This document shows, piece after piece, positions 1 to 9,365 of a stretch of DNA of 64,000 bases. Origin of the DNA: Arenibacter hampyeongensis (GTDB lineage Bacteria > Bacteroidota > Bacteroidia > Flavobacteriales > Flavobacteriaceae); contig NZ_PIOB01000002.1 in the NCBI RefSeq assembly GCF_002909255.1, positions 62,001 to 126,000 on the forward strand, read 5' to 3'. Both the position numbers and the translations under genes were made by a program. Numbering within the stretch: position 1 is the stretch's first letter; every line of letters begins with the position of its first letter. The notes under the pieces were generated by a model. That model was not told where the DNA came from. It saw nothing but the letters and a program-made list of their open reading frames with translations, and searched no databases.

Positions 1-2
1 AC

Positions 3-404
3 AACGACAACATGCATAGGGTAATTGCAAGGATGAGGGAATACGCTACTGGAATTTTGGAGGCGCGGAACATTGAGTTCAACTTTGAGGTAGACGATAA
101 AATAAACGATTTAAAACTGGATATGGAAGTCCGGCGCGACCTCTTTCTTATTTTCAAGGAAGCCATCAACAATATTGCTAAATACTCCAAAGCCAAACGT
201 GCAGAGGTTCATTTTACTTTTAAGGATAGATGGTTGGCAATTCAGATCCAGGACAACGGAATTGGGTTCGAGGCAGAAAAGGTAGATAGCGGTAATGGCT
301 TGGACAATATGGTTAAAAGGGCATCTAACTTAAAAGGGCAATTGAAAATAGAAAGTACACCAGATCTGGGTACAGAAATTTATTTGGGCATTCCCGTGAG
401 ATAA
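3..404 (+). CDS. Sensor histidine kinase, C-terminal part (NarL/NreB-type)
   Basis: The frame is open from the left edge of the window, so the N-terminus (sensor and phospho-acceptor helix) lies outside. What remains is the HATPase_c domain. Visible boxes are the N-box (EAINNIAKYSKA), the G1 box (DNGIGF) and the G2 box (GNGLDNM), followed by a short C-terminal strand. This short ATPase domain with 'KEAINNIAKYSKA' is typical of HisKA_3 kinases paired with NarL/LuxR-type regulators. The next gene on the same strand, 71 nt downstream, is such a regulator, so the two are very probably a cognate pair. The ATG at 12 is probably internal, not the true start. The signal sensed cannot be told from this fragment. 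Confidence 0.9.
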   Translation, partial: NDNMHRVIARMREYATGILEARNIEFNFEVDDKINDLKLDMEVRRDLFLIFKEAINNIAKYSKAKRAEVHFTFKDRWLAIQIQDNGIGFEAEKVDSGNGLDNMVKRASNLKGQLKIESTPDLGTEIYLGIPVR

Positions 405-475
405 AGGCCAATATAACATGTTTATGTGATTTTATCCCATGGAATTCATGCCTAACTTTACAAAAAGCGACAGTT

Positions 476-1108
476 ATGATAAGGGTAGTAATATATGAGG
501 ATAATCCACAATTTCGTGAGGGACTTACCATGTTGATCAATGGAAGCGATGGATTTTCCGTTTTGGCCTCGTACAAAAATTGTAACAATGTTTCCGAAGA
601 AATTGAAAAATGGTCGCCCGATGTAGTTTTGATGGACATAAACATGCCTGGGACAGATGGATTGGAAGGCCTTAAAAGTATAAGGGAAGTAGATACAGAA
701 GTTAAAGTGTTGATGCTAACCGTCTTTGACGACAATAAAAATGTATTTGAGGCCTTGAGGAACGGGGCCAATGGTTATTTATTGAAGAAGACCCCACCGG
801 CCAAACTATTGGAATATATACAAGATGCCACCTTGGGAGGTGCTCCCATGACATCCTCCATTGCCACTCAAGTCCTAAAAATGTTCCAGGTAATTCCGCA
901 AACCAAAAACCAGGACTATTGCCTAAGTGAACGGGAGACCCAGGTACTACAACTTTTGGTAGATGGCTACAGCTATAAAATGATTTCTTCAGAGCTCTTC
1001 ATCGCCATAGATACCGTACGGTCCCACATTAAAAAAATCTACGAAAAACTTCATGTAAATAGTAAAAGTGAAGCCGTTGCCAAGGCTTTTAAGGATAGAC
1101 TATTATAA
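476..1108 (+). CDS. Response regulator, NarL/LuxR family
   Basis: This is a 210-residue two-domain transcription factor. The receiver domain (about 1-120) has the acidic pair E8/D9, the phospho-acceptor D54 in VVLMDINMPG and the switch/lysine region ending in LLKKTPP. The C-terminal LuxR-type HTH (about 148-206) has LSERETQVLQLLVDG and the recognition helix TVRSHIKKIYEKLHV. It lies 71 nt after the histidine kinase gene and is probably cotranscribed with it. Phosphorylation by that kinase would be expected to drive DNA binding. Likely targets are the two downstream lipoprotein genes, because a similar 19-nt motif lies upstream of each; this is inference. A weaker version of the motif is at 415-433, before this gene. 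Confidence 0.93.
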   Translation: MIRVVIYEDNPQFREGLTMLINGSDGFSVLASYKNCNNVSEEIEKWSPDVVLMDINMPGTDGLEGLKSIREVDTEVKVLMLTVFDDNKNVFEALRNGANGYLLKKTPPAKLLEYIQDATLGGAPMTSSIATQVLKMFQVIPQTKNQDYCLSERETQVLQLLVDGYSYKMISSELFIAIDTVRSHIKKIYEKLHVNSKSEAVAKAFKDRLL

Positions 1109-1147
1109 CATATCCTTGATCCAAACCCACTAATAATCCTTCAAATT

Positions 1148-1166
1148 CACATACTTATGCGATTGT
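1148..1166 (+). promoter_or_regulatory. Shared 19-nt motif, copy 1
   Basis: CACATACTTATGCGATTGT lies 65 nt before the lipoprotein start at 1232. It matches the site at 3438-3456 at 18 of 19 positions. Both are in non-coding DNA next to a two-component pair, so a regulator-binding or promoter element is plausible. No direct proof exists in the sequence. Confidence 0.4.
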
Positions 1167-1231
1167 AAGAACTAAAGTTCCTGACTTCCTTTGTCCTGAA
1201 AAAATTAAAACAATAACTCAATATCAGGATA

Positions 1232-3316
1232 ATGAAAACAAAACTAATTTTACTTTCCATCTTCTTCTTAATGATAATCGGCTGTTCTGAGGACGACAGC
1301 AGTGAAATTCCAGCAAACACCTTGGAGGCAGATGCCTTTAGTGAGTATCAAGGAGAAATTCTCACCGGTGAGACCGTGGTCTTGGATGGTTCCAAATCCA
1401 AGGATAAGGCCGGTAAACCGTTCCAGTACTTATGGAAAATAAAGACCAAGCCTATGGGCAGTTTTACCGAATTGGAGGAAGAAACAACGGCCAAGCCTAA
1501 ATTTACTCCGGACAAACCAGGGAATTACTCGGTTGAATTAAAAATTTTCAATACCGAATTCTTTGATACGGATGAACTTGCAATTTTAGTAATAGACGGA
1601 GAAAACCCTCCTTTGCAGGAGACTATTATTATTTCGGAGAACATTACGGAACGTCTTCATTTGTCCAATGTATTTGACGACCCTGACAAATTTGATTATT
1701 TGGTGACAGGCGATATACATGTTAAGGCCCTACTTACCATAGATCCAAACGTTGTTATTGCCTTTGAAGAAAATACTGCAATGTATGTAGACAATCCCGG
1801 AGCCATTATCACAACTGCTGCCGCCAGCTCGTTTACCACTTTTACGGGTAAGAACAAGGTTCCTGGCTACTGGAAGGGATTGATTATAAATTCCAATAGT
1901 CCATTAAATAAGTTAGACCGTGTAACCATTGAATACGGCGGTGGTGCCATTGCCCAAGGTATGGAGGTTGCTACTAGTTTGGGTATCGATAATGAGGGTC
2001 CAGGTCATCTTGACCTGGTCTCCTCCATTATTCAGTATAGTGGTGCCTATGCTATGGCCGTAGAAGTTGGTGCTAAATGGAATACGGAATCCTTTAATGT
2101 GTATAGGGACAACAACAAAACTATTAGGGTACCGGCATCACAGTTTGGGATTGTATCCAGCCTTTCAGAATTCCACAATAATGAAGAGAATGTTATTGAG
2201 ATTATAGGCGATCCAATTCACAGCACGGTAGAAACATTGTGGAGCCCTCTAAACAATAACCCGATTGATCTGAAATATATAGTGAAAGGAAAAATAGAAG
2301 TGGTTTCCGGTCTAAGAATTATGCAAGGATTGGAGTTCTATATGGATAGGGATTCAGAAATCAACATTACTACAAGCGGGTATTTAGTGGCTCAAGGAAG
2401 TAATCAATATCCCATTAAATTTCGTGGAAATGAATCCCTGGACGGAGGTTATTGGAAAGGCATCTCCATAATGTCTGCCGATAAGAAAAATGAAATGAAT
2501 TACGTAGAAATCCAAGATGCCGGAAGTGAAATCATGGGTAGCTTACAAAACAAGACTGCCATTGGACTGGGCGGCGCCAATGAAGCCAATTTAAAACTCA
2601 ATAGTACCAAAATTACCCACAGTGGTGGTAACGGGCTTTACGTTGAAAATGGAGCTGAAATTATATCCTTGGATTTTGTGAAATTTCATAAAAACCAAGG
2701 TCCAGCTATGTCTATGGCTGCAAACCAAGTGACAAAATTGAATAATGCAGCGGGAATGGAATTTATAGACAACGGTCATAATGGTGTTGAAATCTTTGGA
2801 TCTACCTTGTACAGTCCAGATGTTAACGAGACCGTATGGCCCGCCTTGCATTTTGGCGCTAGCTATCTGGTGAGTGGCAATTTAGGAATCCAATCCGGCT
2901 TAAAAATACTTCCCGGAGCTGTATTTAAATTTGCCGAAGATAAAATGTTAGGGGTGTTTCCAAACGGATATTTAATTGCCAAAGGCACAGATGCCAACAA
3001 GATTGTTTTTACTGGGGCCAATGCCAGCAAAGGCTTCTGGAACGGAATCCGTGTTCAATCGGGCAACGTTAAAAACCTGCTAGACCAAACGGAGGTGCTC
3101 TATGCCGGAAAAACGGAGATGCCAGGGGTAGCCAAAATAGCAAGCATTGGCCTGGACGGGGATTACTTGGCCAATTTAACCATTAAGAATTCGAAAATTG
3201 CCCATGGTCACGGCTACGGCATTGCCTTGGAAGACCACAGAACCTCCTTGAATTCGGATTATGACATGGTAAATATTTTTGACGATCTCAGCCTTGGAAA
3301 TGTATACCTACCCTAG
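1232..3316 (+). CDS. Lipoprotein with PKD-like domain and three long internal repeats
   Basis: 694 residues with an SPII signal ending in the lipobox LMIIGC (C18), so probably anchored in the outer membrane. Residues about 35-122 resemble a PKD/Ig-like fold (VVLDGSKSKD, GNYSVELKIF). The rest has three diverged repeats starting near residues 156, 349 and 545. Each opens with Y(L/I)V.G.(I/L), continues with a hydrophobic strand, and reaches a G(Y/F)W(K/N)G motif about 50-60 residues later (PGYWKGLII, GGYWKGISI, KGFWNGIRV). Each is followed by a glycine- and asparagine-rich stretch, which suggests a right-handed beta-helix. No catalytic residues are recognisable. It could be an adhesin or surface-binding protein. 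The position behind the two-component pair suggests regulated surface expression. Confidence 0.85.
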   Translation: MKTKLILLSIFFLMIIGCSEDDSSEIPANTLEADAFSEYQGEILTGETVVLDGSKSKDKAGKPFQYLWKIKTKPMGSFTELEEETTAKPKFTPDKPGNYSVELKIFNTEFFDTDELAILVIDGENPPLQETIIISENITERLHLSNVFDDPDKFDYLVTGDIHVKALLTIDPNVVIAFEENTAMYVDNPGAIITTAAASSFTTFTGKNKVPGYWKGLIINSNSPLNKLDRVTIEYGGGAIAQGMEVATSLGIDNEGPGHLDLVSSIIQYSGAYAMAVEVGAKWNTESFNVYRDNNKTIRVPASQFGIVSSLSEFHNNEENVIEIIGDPIHSTVETLWSPLNNNPIDLKYIVKGKIEVVSGLRIMQGLEFYMDRDSEINITTSGYLVAQGSNQYPIKFRGNESLDGGYWKGISIMSADKKNEMNYVEIQDAGSEIMGSLQNKTAIGLGGANEANLKLNSTKITHSGGNGLYVENGAEIISLDFVKFHKNQGPAMSMAANQVTKLNNAAGMEFIDNGHNGVEIFGSTLYSPDVNETVWPALHFGASYLVSGNLGIQSGLKILPGAVFKFAEDKMLGVFPNGYLIAKGTDANKIVFTGANASKGFWNGIRVQSGNVKNLLDQTEVLYAGKTEMPGVAKIASIGLDGDYLANLTIKNSKIAHGHGYGIALEDHRTSLNSDYDMVNIFDDLSLGNVYLP

Positions 3317-3437
3317 TGAAAATATAGTAGTTATAACGCACCCTACTCCTTTCAAACATGAACAAGGGAGGATTTAATGGGAATGTTATTTAATATGTGA
3401 TTGACGTCATAAGTAGGATGGGGAACCATCAATCTTC

Positions 3438-3456
3438 CACATACATATGCGATTGT
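3438..3456 (+). promoter_or_regulatory. Shared 19-nt motif, copy 2
   Basis: CACATACATATGCGATTGT differs from the site at 1148-1166 only at one base. It lies in the 0.5-kb gap between the repeat lipoprotein and the head-GIN lipoprotein, about 360 nt upstream of the latter. If it is a promoter or operator, it implies a separate transcript with a long leader, or a small gene in between (see 3514-3639). Confidence 0.4.
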
Positions 3457-3513
3457 GGGCCGCGGAATTCCAAACGATCTTTGTTTCAATTATTAATCAA
3501 AAAAAATGAAGTC

Positions 3514-3639
3514 ATGAAAGCATTTGATAATTACAGAAGAATACCCACTGAGTCCAATAAGCATTTTTTCTTTTCACAAATGAAATATGGCAAAAGAAGT
3601 AAGTGGTCGGCCTTAAGACGTTTCACGGCCGCTTTTTAA
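3514..3639 (+). CDS. Possible small basic protein, 41 aa
   Basis: The ATG is preceded by an A-rich stretch, and the frame encodes 41 residues starting MKAFDNYRRIPTESNK, rich in Lys and Arg. The frame stays open further upstream to a GTG at 3397, but that would run through the shared motif. The ORF is followed by GC-rich and AT-rich hairpins (about 3607-3635 and 3647-3674), as expected after a transcribed unit. There is no recognisable domain. It could equally be leader RNA. Low certainty. Confidence 0.2.
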   Translation: MKAFDNYRRIPTESNKHFFFSQMKYGKRSKWSALRRFTAAF

Positions 3640-3646
3640 AAACAGA

Positions 3647-3674
3647 AAAATGGTGGTGTCTTAGGCACCATTTT
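3647..3674 (+). terminator. Terminator-like hairpin
   Basis: A 9-bp perfect stem AAAATGGTG / CACCATTTT with a 10-nt loop ends in T-rich sequence. It lies between the shared motif at 3438 and the head-GIN gene at 3815. It may end a short transcript starting near the motif, or act as an attenuator for the downstream gene. Confidence 0.4.
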
Positions 3675-3814
3675 AACTTAAAATCTCTAAATAAATGTAC
3701 TATGAAAAATCTAGGTATTGAATTTTACAGAAGATGTATATATGTCCTATATACTGTTTTTCTAATATATCTACTGTTATCAGCAAAGTAATAATCAATC
3801 TAAAAAAAAAAGAA

Positions 3815-4537
3815 ATGAGTACAACATCAAAAATAAGTTTTGTAATTGCTTTTTCAATTCTGCTTTTATCCTGTGAGAAGGATACTATAACGGCCTCAGA
3901 GGAAATTACTACAAAGGACTTTGATTTCTCCGGCTATACTGCCTTGGAAGTAAACGATAATTTTAAGGTCTATTTAAACTTTTCGGAAACCGAGGAAAAA
4001 TTGAGAGTTCAGGCGAACGACAACCTTCATGAGTATATCATAGTTGGCAAGGAAAGCAACAAGTTAACCGTAAAATTGGACAACGTTCGTAGAATAAAAG
4101 GAAAGGAAACCTTAAACGTTTTTATTACCACCAAGAAAATCAATAATTTTACCGTTGTGGGTAACGCTAAATTGGTATTGGAAGATCCTTTGGAAACAGA
4201 TAACCTAAAAATAAATCTAACCGGAAATAGCAATATTTCCGGCCCTTTGGAAATTGAAAACCTTGACGTGGATGCTTCCGGAAACTGTATGATCGATTTT
4301 TCAGGAAGTGTAAAAACAATGGATGTGGAACTAAGTGGCAACTCTGAAATATCGGATTATGATTTAAGCGTTGATATGCTGAAAATTGACCTTTCCGGTA
4401 ACAGCAATGCCTATCTTACGGTAAACAATTCAATTTCAGTCGATGGTAGTGGAAATAGTGTGCTATCCTACAAGGGCAATGCGACCATTGTTCATCAAAA
4501 GCTTTCCTCAAGCTCCAAAATTGTAAAAAAAGGATAA
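3815..4537 (+). CDS. Head-GIN domain (DUF2807) lipoprotein
   Basis: I chose the ATG at 3815 over the one at 3734. It gives a clean SPII signal (MSTTSKISFVIAFSILLLSC, lipid Cys at 20) and sits behind an A-rich stretch. The mature part starts with an FSGYTALEVNDNFKVYLNF strand. It then shows repeated beta-helix turns with 'GNS' corners (LTGNSNISG, ASGNCMIDF, LSGNSEISD, LSGNSNAYL, GSGNSVLSY), the hallmark of the putative auto-transporter adhesin head GIN family. In Bacteroidota these proteins are common beside two-component or ECF regulators. Molecular role unknown; a cell-surface structural or binding protein is likely. Confidence 0.85.
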   Translation: MSTTSKISFVIAFSILLLSCEKDTITASEEITTKDFDFSGYTALEVNDNFKVYLNFSETEEKLRVQANDNLHEYIIVGKESNKLTVKLDNVRRIKGKETLNVFITTKKINNFTVVGNAKLVLEDPLETDNLKINLTGNSNISGPLEIENLDVDASGNCMIDFSGSVKTMDVELSGNSEISDYDLSVDMLKIDLSGNSNAYLTVNNSISVDGSGNSVLSYKGNATIVHQKLSSSSKIVKKG

Positions 4538-4693
4538 TAGAGAAGTTTTGTCCATAAATTCTTGACACTCCATGTGAAAGTACAAGGTCCAAGTTCCAAT
4601 TTTAAATTCTACTTGTTGAGATTGAAGTCGGAAGAAATGGGTACTTGGAAACAGGATGTTAAGACGTACCAATAGGGACATTAAAAATATAAG

Positions 4694-4730
4694 GCCCGTG
4701 ATTTTGCAACTATTTGCAATCTGCATGGGC
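4694..4730. terminator. Hairpin between convergent genes
   Basis: GCCCGTG (4694-4700) and CATGGGC (4724-4730) form a 7-bp stem with one G-T pair, followed by TTTGTAATTTT. It lies between the convergent head-GIN gene and the PAS kinase gene and could stop transcription from the left. Confidence 0.35.
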
Positions 4731-4747
4731 TTTGTAATTTTAAAGAC

Positions 4748-5989
4748 TTAATTCAACGGTAATGTAAATTTAAAATCGCTTCCTTTACCTTTCTGACTTT
4801 CAACCCAAATTTTACCACCCAATTTTTCTACAAATTCCTTACACAAAATCAATCCAAAACCGGAGCCTTTTTCGTTCAAGGTACCTGGCAAAGGCGTATT
4901 GGTTGTTATACCGAAAAGATTTTCAAGTGTTCGGTCATCCATTCCTACCCCTGTATCGGAAATAATAATTTTAACTTGGTTCCCCTCTTCAACTGCAAAG
5001 ATTCCAATACTACCACCCGGTTGGCTGTATTTAATAGCATTGGATATAAGATTCCTAATGATAGTTTTAAGTATTTTCTTATTGGAAAACACTTCTATTT
5101 CATCTGATTGGGTCACATTTATGGTAATACCTTTGGTTTTGGCTATGGAACTTGAAAATTCCAATATTTCTTCAAAAACATCAGCAACCTTTACTTTTTC
5201 CGACTTAAAACTGATTTGTCCTGATTGTGATTTAGCCCAATCCAATAAATTTTCAAGTAGTACAAGTGTATTTCTGGCAGTAGAATTGATAAGTCCCAAA
5301 TACGTTTCAGATTTTTCAACTTCCGATTTTTCAATGGATATATTCAAAATCTCGCATAATGATAGTATATTATTGAATGGACTTCTTAAATCATGGGCAA
5401 TAATTGCAAACAATTTATCTTTGGTAGCATTTAGTTCCCTCAATTGAACTTCGCTTTCCTTTAAGGCCTGATCTGCCAATTTGCTTTCAGTAATATCCCG
5501 TATTACCCCAACCAAGAATTTTTTACCATTGCTATCAATAAACCTTGATTTCCTGGTAGAAAGAATTTTCTTTTGGTTTTTCTCAAGAGTCAGGAACTCC
5601 TCATTGGTATTGTCTATTCCGTCTGAAAGCACTTGCCTGTCTATTTCCAAAAAACATTTCATCTCATCAAGAGGAATATTTTCAGCAAGGGTCTTACCTA
5701 TAATTTTGGCTCTAGGGAGGTCCATCAGCTCACATAAGGCATTGTTAACCAGAAGGAACCTACTTTCATCATCCTTAACGAATACAGCATCGCCCATATT
5801 ATTAAGAATGGTATTGGCATATTTTTCACTTCCGTATTCTTTTTCCTCTTCGTTGTGAAAGGATAATAGCGATTGTAGAATTTCATTCTGCTTTTGAAGT
5901 TCGGTAATCTGATTCTCCATTTCGCGAAAGGACTTGTCCTTCTTTGTCTTAAGACGCTTAAATCGGCTGTGTAAAGGAAACCACATCAA
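4748..5989 (-). CDS. PAS-domain sensor histidine kinase
   Basis: 413 residues with no membrane segment, so probably cytosolic. An N-terminal coiled coil (about 15-50) precedes one PAS domain (about 54-175; ILNNMGDAVFVKDDESRFLLVNNA ends the first strand set, VIRDITES closes it). The HisKA domain has the phospho-acceptor H199 in FAIIAHDLRSPFNNIL. The HATPase_c domain has the N-box NLISNAIKYS (N318), G1 DTGVGM (D345) and G2 GSGFGL (375-380). No receiver domain and no adjacent response regulator gene, so it is an orphan kinase in this window. The PAS domain gives no clue to ligand. The next 0.87 kb upstream carries no gene. Confidence 0.93.
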   Translation of the reverse strand: MMWFPLHSRFKRLKTKKDKSFREMENQITELQKQNEILQSLLSFHNEEEKEYGSEKYANTILNNMGDAVFVKDDESRFLLVNNALCELMDLPRAKIIGKTLAENIPLDEMKCFLEIDRQVLSDGIDNTNEEFLTLEKNQKKILSTRKSRFIDSNGKKFLVGVIRDITESKLADQALKESEVQLRELNATKDKLFAIIAHDLRSPFNNILSLCEILNISIEKSEVEKSETYLGLINSTARNTLVLLENLLDWAKSQSGQISFKSEKVKVADVFEEILEFSSSIAKTKGITINVTQSDEIEVFSNKKILKTIIRNLISNAIKYSQPGGSIGIFAVEEGNQVKIIISDTGVGMDDRTLENLFGITTNTPLPGTLNEKGSGFGLILCKEFVEKLGGKIWVESQKGKGSDFKFTLPLN

Positions 5990-5999
5990 ATTATAACTA

Positions 6000-6860
6000 T
6001 TTTTAGGCTAAGACCGTAAAGCTACGATTTTCATCAATTATAATGATACCTAATTATCATAGTTTTCCATTTTAACAGTAAAAATAAGTTCAATTCAAAG
6101 TTTTGGATAATGCTATATCCGCATGGTTTTCCATGAACCTTTAATACGAAAACCTATTGGAAGGCAAATTATTGTGGGCCAGGGTATTCAATTCTTCTGA
6201 GACACATTGACCCAAGTGTGAACTTTAGGATGAATTCTTCAATTCGAAAAGCTATGACAACTAAGCAATCTAAAGCAAGAATAAACAGATTGCTTCGACT
6301 GCGCCTACCTGACGGCAGGTAAACTTGTAATGATGGGATAGCCAAAAGGCAGAGTCTATAGAAAAAAGAGGAAAGAATAAAGAGACCGACCGGAGTCAAA
6401 AGCATTTAACTTCTATTTTCTAGGCTCTAGTTTCTATCGTCAGTTCGAGTGAAATGCCGATAGGCATTTAGTATCGAGAACATGTTTGGTGCACGCCGTC
6501 CACTTCTCGATACATTCCTCCTTCGTCGGATCACTCGAAGTGACGCCTTTCAACTTTTAAACATTGGACATTGAACTATTGCCTATTGGCCAATGCCTTC
6601 AGGCTGAAGAACACTGCCCACTGAATACTGATTACTTCTCGATACAATTTGGCTCCAATTCGTTACGCAAAACCACTCGAAGTAACGGACCTTGAACCTT
6701 GAACATTAAATTTTGAACTGTCAACTGCTTACTGAAAACTGTTCACTGAATACTGCCCTCCAGCTACTTCGATTTCGACTACGCTCAATCTCCATGAGGA
6801 CTTTAGACTTATAGATAGCGGTGTATCCAATAAGAATCAAATAGATACCATTTGATATCC
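6000..6860. other. Non-coding stretch, partly REP-like repeats
   Basis: No gene is supported here. The part from about 6280 to 6800 is a mosaic of elements found again at 8.5-9.9 kb, 44-45 kb and 61.8 kb. These include a 58-nt element (6434-6491), CTCCTTCGTCGGATCACTCG-type blocks near 6508-6543, short palindromes around GACGGCAGG, and 'cactgaatactg' type blocks. The short ORFs across it are not coding: they follow repeat sequence and have no start context or homologous feel. Confidence 0.7.
6434..6491. repeat. 58-nt dispersed element, copy 1
   Basis: Matches 9669-9726 at about 56 of 58 positions with no gaps. It holds an internal hairpin AAATGCC / GGCATTT and ends TATCGAGAACATGTTTGGTG. Part of the REP-like mosaic. 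Confidence 0.8.
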
Positions 6861-8318
6861 TTAATTTAAGGACACCTTTATACCTGAAATAAAGTAATCT
6901 GGATTGTCCGTCCCAAAAGCCATAAAAACATATAGGGTGTTATTCTTGATAATTGGAGAGACAAAGGCCCCTAAGTGATCCCAAGCCCAATCATATTCAG
7001 GGTACTTTGTGTACAATTGCACTGGGTTTACCAATAATGGACTTCGGCTGTCATGGTCCCAACTACCTCCGTTCCACTTCACCAGTCCGTATTCCCTATT
7101 CCTCGAAGTTAAATAAGTAGACCCCAACTCTTCAGCCCCAAGAAGTATATAGAGTTCCGAATTAAATTCCATATATGCCGCATCATCGGCTTTCCCCCTT
7201 AAATAACCACTGCTGGCATTTCCTTTGTGGATAATATTGGAAGAGATAATACTTTGATTTAAATTAAGGGCATCGAACAAATTTGAAGCTACTATCTCAT
7301 GGATTTCCCTATCTATAAAACTTGGATTTCTGCGGTGAAATAATATCCTATACTCATTATTAAATTTTGTGATGGATAGAGGAAAACTGTTTTGTTCCAA
7401 GCCGTTCCATTCCGGAATCATAATTTCGGTCGGTTGTTGCAAAATATTCAGATCTTCATCCAAAATCATATATGCAGAAGTATAATTATTGTTAGGCTGC
7501 TGTACCCCCAGCAACACCAGTAAACTACCATCTTCCAACCTAAACGGATTTCCCGTAGAAAACACGTTACCATTTGCTTTGGCAAAGGGGATGGTCATCG
7601 TCTCCAATACCAAGTCATCATGAAAGGTCCAATCTTCCAAATTGGTACTGCTGGCATAATAAATACTTCTTTTGGTATGTGGCCCGAATACTACAGGAGT
7701 CAATAGAATATAGGTGCCATCAGATTTTTCAATGATACCGCCAGGTTGTATATAATGGAGGTTTTCTTCGGATGCAACCGTAGGATAAGGACTAAATAAT
7801 GGCCTATCATTTATAATTTCGTAGTTGATAAAAGGATTAAAAAATTCCAAGGTCGCACCAATTCTGGTATTTAAACTTCCGAGATATGTATTGCCAAGGC
7901 CGATCCAACCCTCTGTTGTATTTACACTTACAATTTCAACTACGGTGGAAGCTTCAGCATTTTGGGTTACAAACCAACTTTGATTATTGGTACCCTGTTC
8001 CAATAGGTTTTCCAAGTTGGAATAATTGGTTTTAATCCTATTAAGTTCCTGGTCATATTCTATAATCTGTATGGGATGATTTCTGGCAATATTGCTTGAT
8101 CTATCAGAGATTAGACAGTTGGAAAAAAAACTGTTCAAACTCCCAGCCGGGAAAACCTCTTCTGGTAATAAAACCTCTTCCACAGGCACTTCCTCCTCTT
8201 CCTCTGGTATTATCTCTTCCTCTGTGGGAATTACTTCTACATTTGTTACTGGGACAACATTGTCCGGATTACAGGAAATAATAAAAAAAAGCATTGAATA
8301 AAGAAGTGGTTTTTTCAT
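6861..8318 (-). CDS. Beta-propeller glycosidase-like lipoprotein
   Basis: 485 residues. The signal MKKPLLYSMLFFIISC predicts a lipoprotein (lipid Cys 16). It is followed by a very Glu-rich spacer (about 33-57), which probably acts as a flexible stalk away from the membrane. The main domain (about 160-485) has repeated strands of the GH43/GH32-like five-bladed propeller type: GGIIEKSDGTYILLTP, YYASSTNLEDWTF, GNPFRLEDGSLLVLLG and HLGAFVSPIIKNNTLYVFM. I cannot assign a family, substrate or catalytic triad with confidence. The gene is isolated between two repeat tracts. A surface enzyme or binding protein for a polysaccharide is the best guess. Confidence 0.7.
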   Translation of the reverse strand: MKKPLLYSMLFFIISCNPDNVVPVTNVEVIPTEEEIIPEEEEEVPVEEVLLPEEVFPAGSLNSFFSNCLISDRSSNIARNHPIQIIEYDQELNRIKTNYSNLENLLEQGTNNQSWFVTQNAEASTVVEIVSVNTTEGWIGLGNTYLGSLNTRIGATLEFFNPFINYEIINDRPLFSPYPTVASEENLHYIQPGGIIEKSDGTYILLTPVVFGPHTKRSIYYASSTNLEDWTFHDDLVLETMTIPFAKANGNVFSTGNPFRLEDGSLLVLLGVQQPNNNYTSAYMILDEDLNILQQPTEIMIPEWNGLEQNSFPLSITKFNNEYRILFHRRNPSFIDREIHEIVASNLFDALNLNQSIISSNIIHKGNASSGYLRGKADDAAYMEFNSELYILLGAEELGSTYLTSRNREYGLVKWNGGSWDHDSRSPLLVNPVQLYTKYPEYDWAWDHLGAFVSPIIKNNTLYVFMAFGTDNPDYFISGIKVSLN

Positions 8319-8731
8319 TAACGGGGTTGGTAGGTTACCCTAAATAGGATAGGTTGGAAGATCGAATTAATTCCTTTATATCCCGGGAATATTGGGGTCA
8401 TACTTTGGATTAAAGTTGGGGTTGGTTTTATATGAACGTAAACATACGTTGTTTTAGTGGAACAACACTGAACAAAATTAAAGTCGGTTCATGTTTTCAT
8501 AATGGGTCAAAACCACTTATGAACATACCTTAGAAGAATATTGACTACTGCACACTCCCTAACCCCTCCAAAAGGCGGGGCAGGCACTTACGCTAAAAAG
8601 TGGGATAGGTTCCCTTAATAGGGGAATTTGTTGCATACTGATAAAATTCATCATTGCGAGGAGTTTTAGCGACGAAGCAATCCTCTCACAAGAATAAAGA
8701 GATTGCCTCGCTACGTTCACAATGACGTCTA

Positions 8732-8970
8732 TTAATAATGCTAAACTAACAAGCTAATACTGCATAGTGGCTAATGGTTTTTGCCTGAAGAACACCTACC
8801 ACTGATTACTGAAAACTGTTCTCTGAAATCCCTTCTCGATACTATCCTCCTTCGTCGGATCACTCGAAGTGACGGGCTTTCTATATTAACATTATTCACC
8901 ATTTATCGGGCACAGTAACAAGCAGATTGCCGCGCTTCGCTCCCAATGACGATAGCAAGGGCTCCTTCCC
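8732..8970. repeat. 239-nt direct repeat, copy 1
   Basis: Aligns without gaps to 9366-9604 (offset 634 nt) with only scattered mismatches, mostly in the first 40 nt. Contains a CTCCTTCGTCGGATCACTCG block and the 'gattgccgcgcttcgct' block. Points to a recent local duplication inside the repeat tract. Confidence 0.85.
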
Positions 8971-9365
8971 TTGGTTAAGGGAAGGTGGCTTCGCCACAAG
9001 CGAAGTCGGAAGGGATTGAAAGTGCGGTCCTTGGAATTAGGACAATATATAGAGGATTGGTTTAGGGTTCGGGATTTCAAACTCCCCTTTCTTTCCAAGA
9101 GGGGAGCCGTTAGCGGATTTACACCCAGAAAGTTCTCTCCCGATAGATATCCGAATGCATTCAAACGGACAATGTAGGTCACTTCGTCAGAGTCCCTTTT
9201 CGGGACGAGAGAAGTCGCACATAATAGGCTGGAGCTGCTTGTGCGATTTCTCATATTCATTCGAAATGACTGGTTCCGCAAACTTGAAAATTAGACTGAA
9301 CATTGCTTATTGATCATTGCAAACTGTAACAATCTGATTGCCGCGCTGCGCCTACCTGACGGCTG

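Noticed and set aside
325-771. Minus-strand ORF of 148 codons opposite the two-component genes
   Set aside because: Overlaps the kinase and response regulator, which have clear domains; no recognisable protein features.
3397-3639. 80-codon ORF from a GTG start
   Set aside because: The start region runs through the shared regulatory motif; only the last 41 codons have an ATG, reported separately at low confidence.
8892-9281. Minus-strand 129-codon ORF in the repeat tract
   Set aside because: Composed of REP-like repeats; codons follow palindromes rather than a protein pattern.
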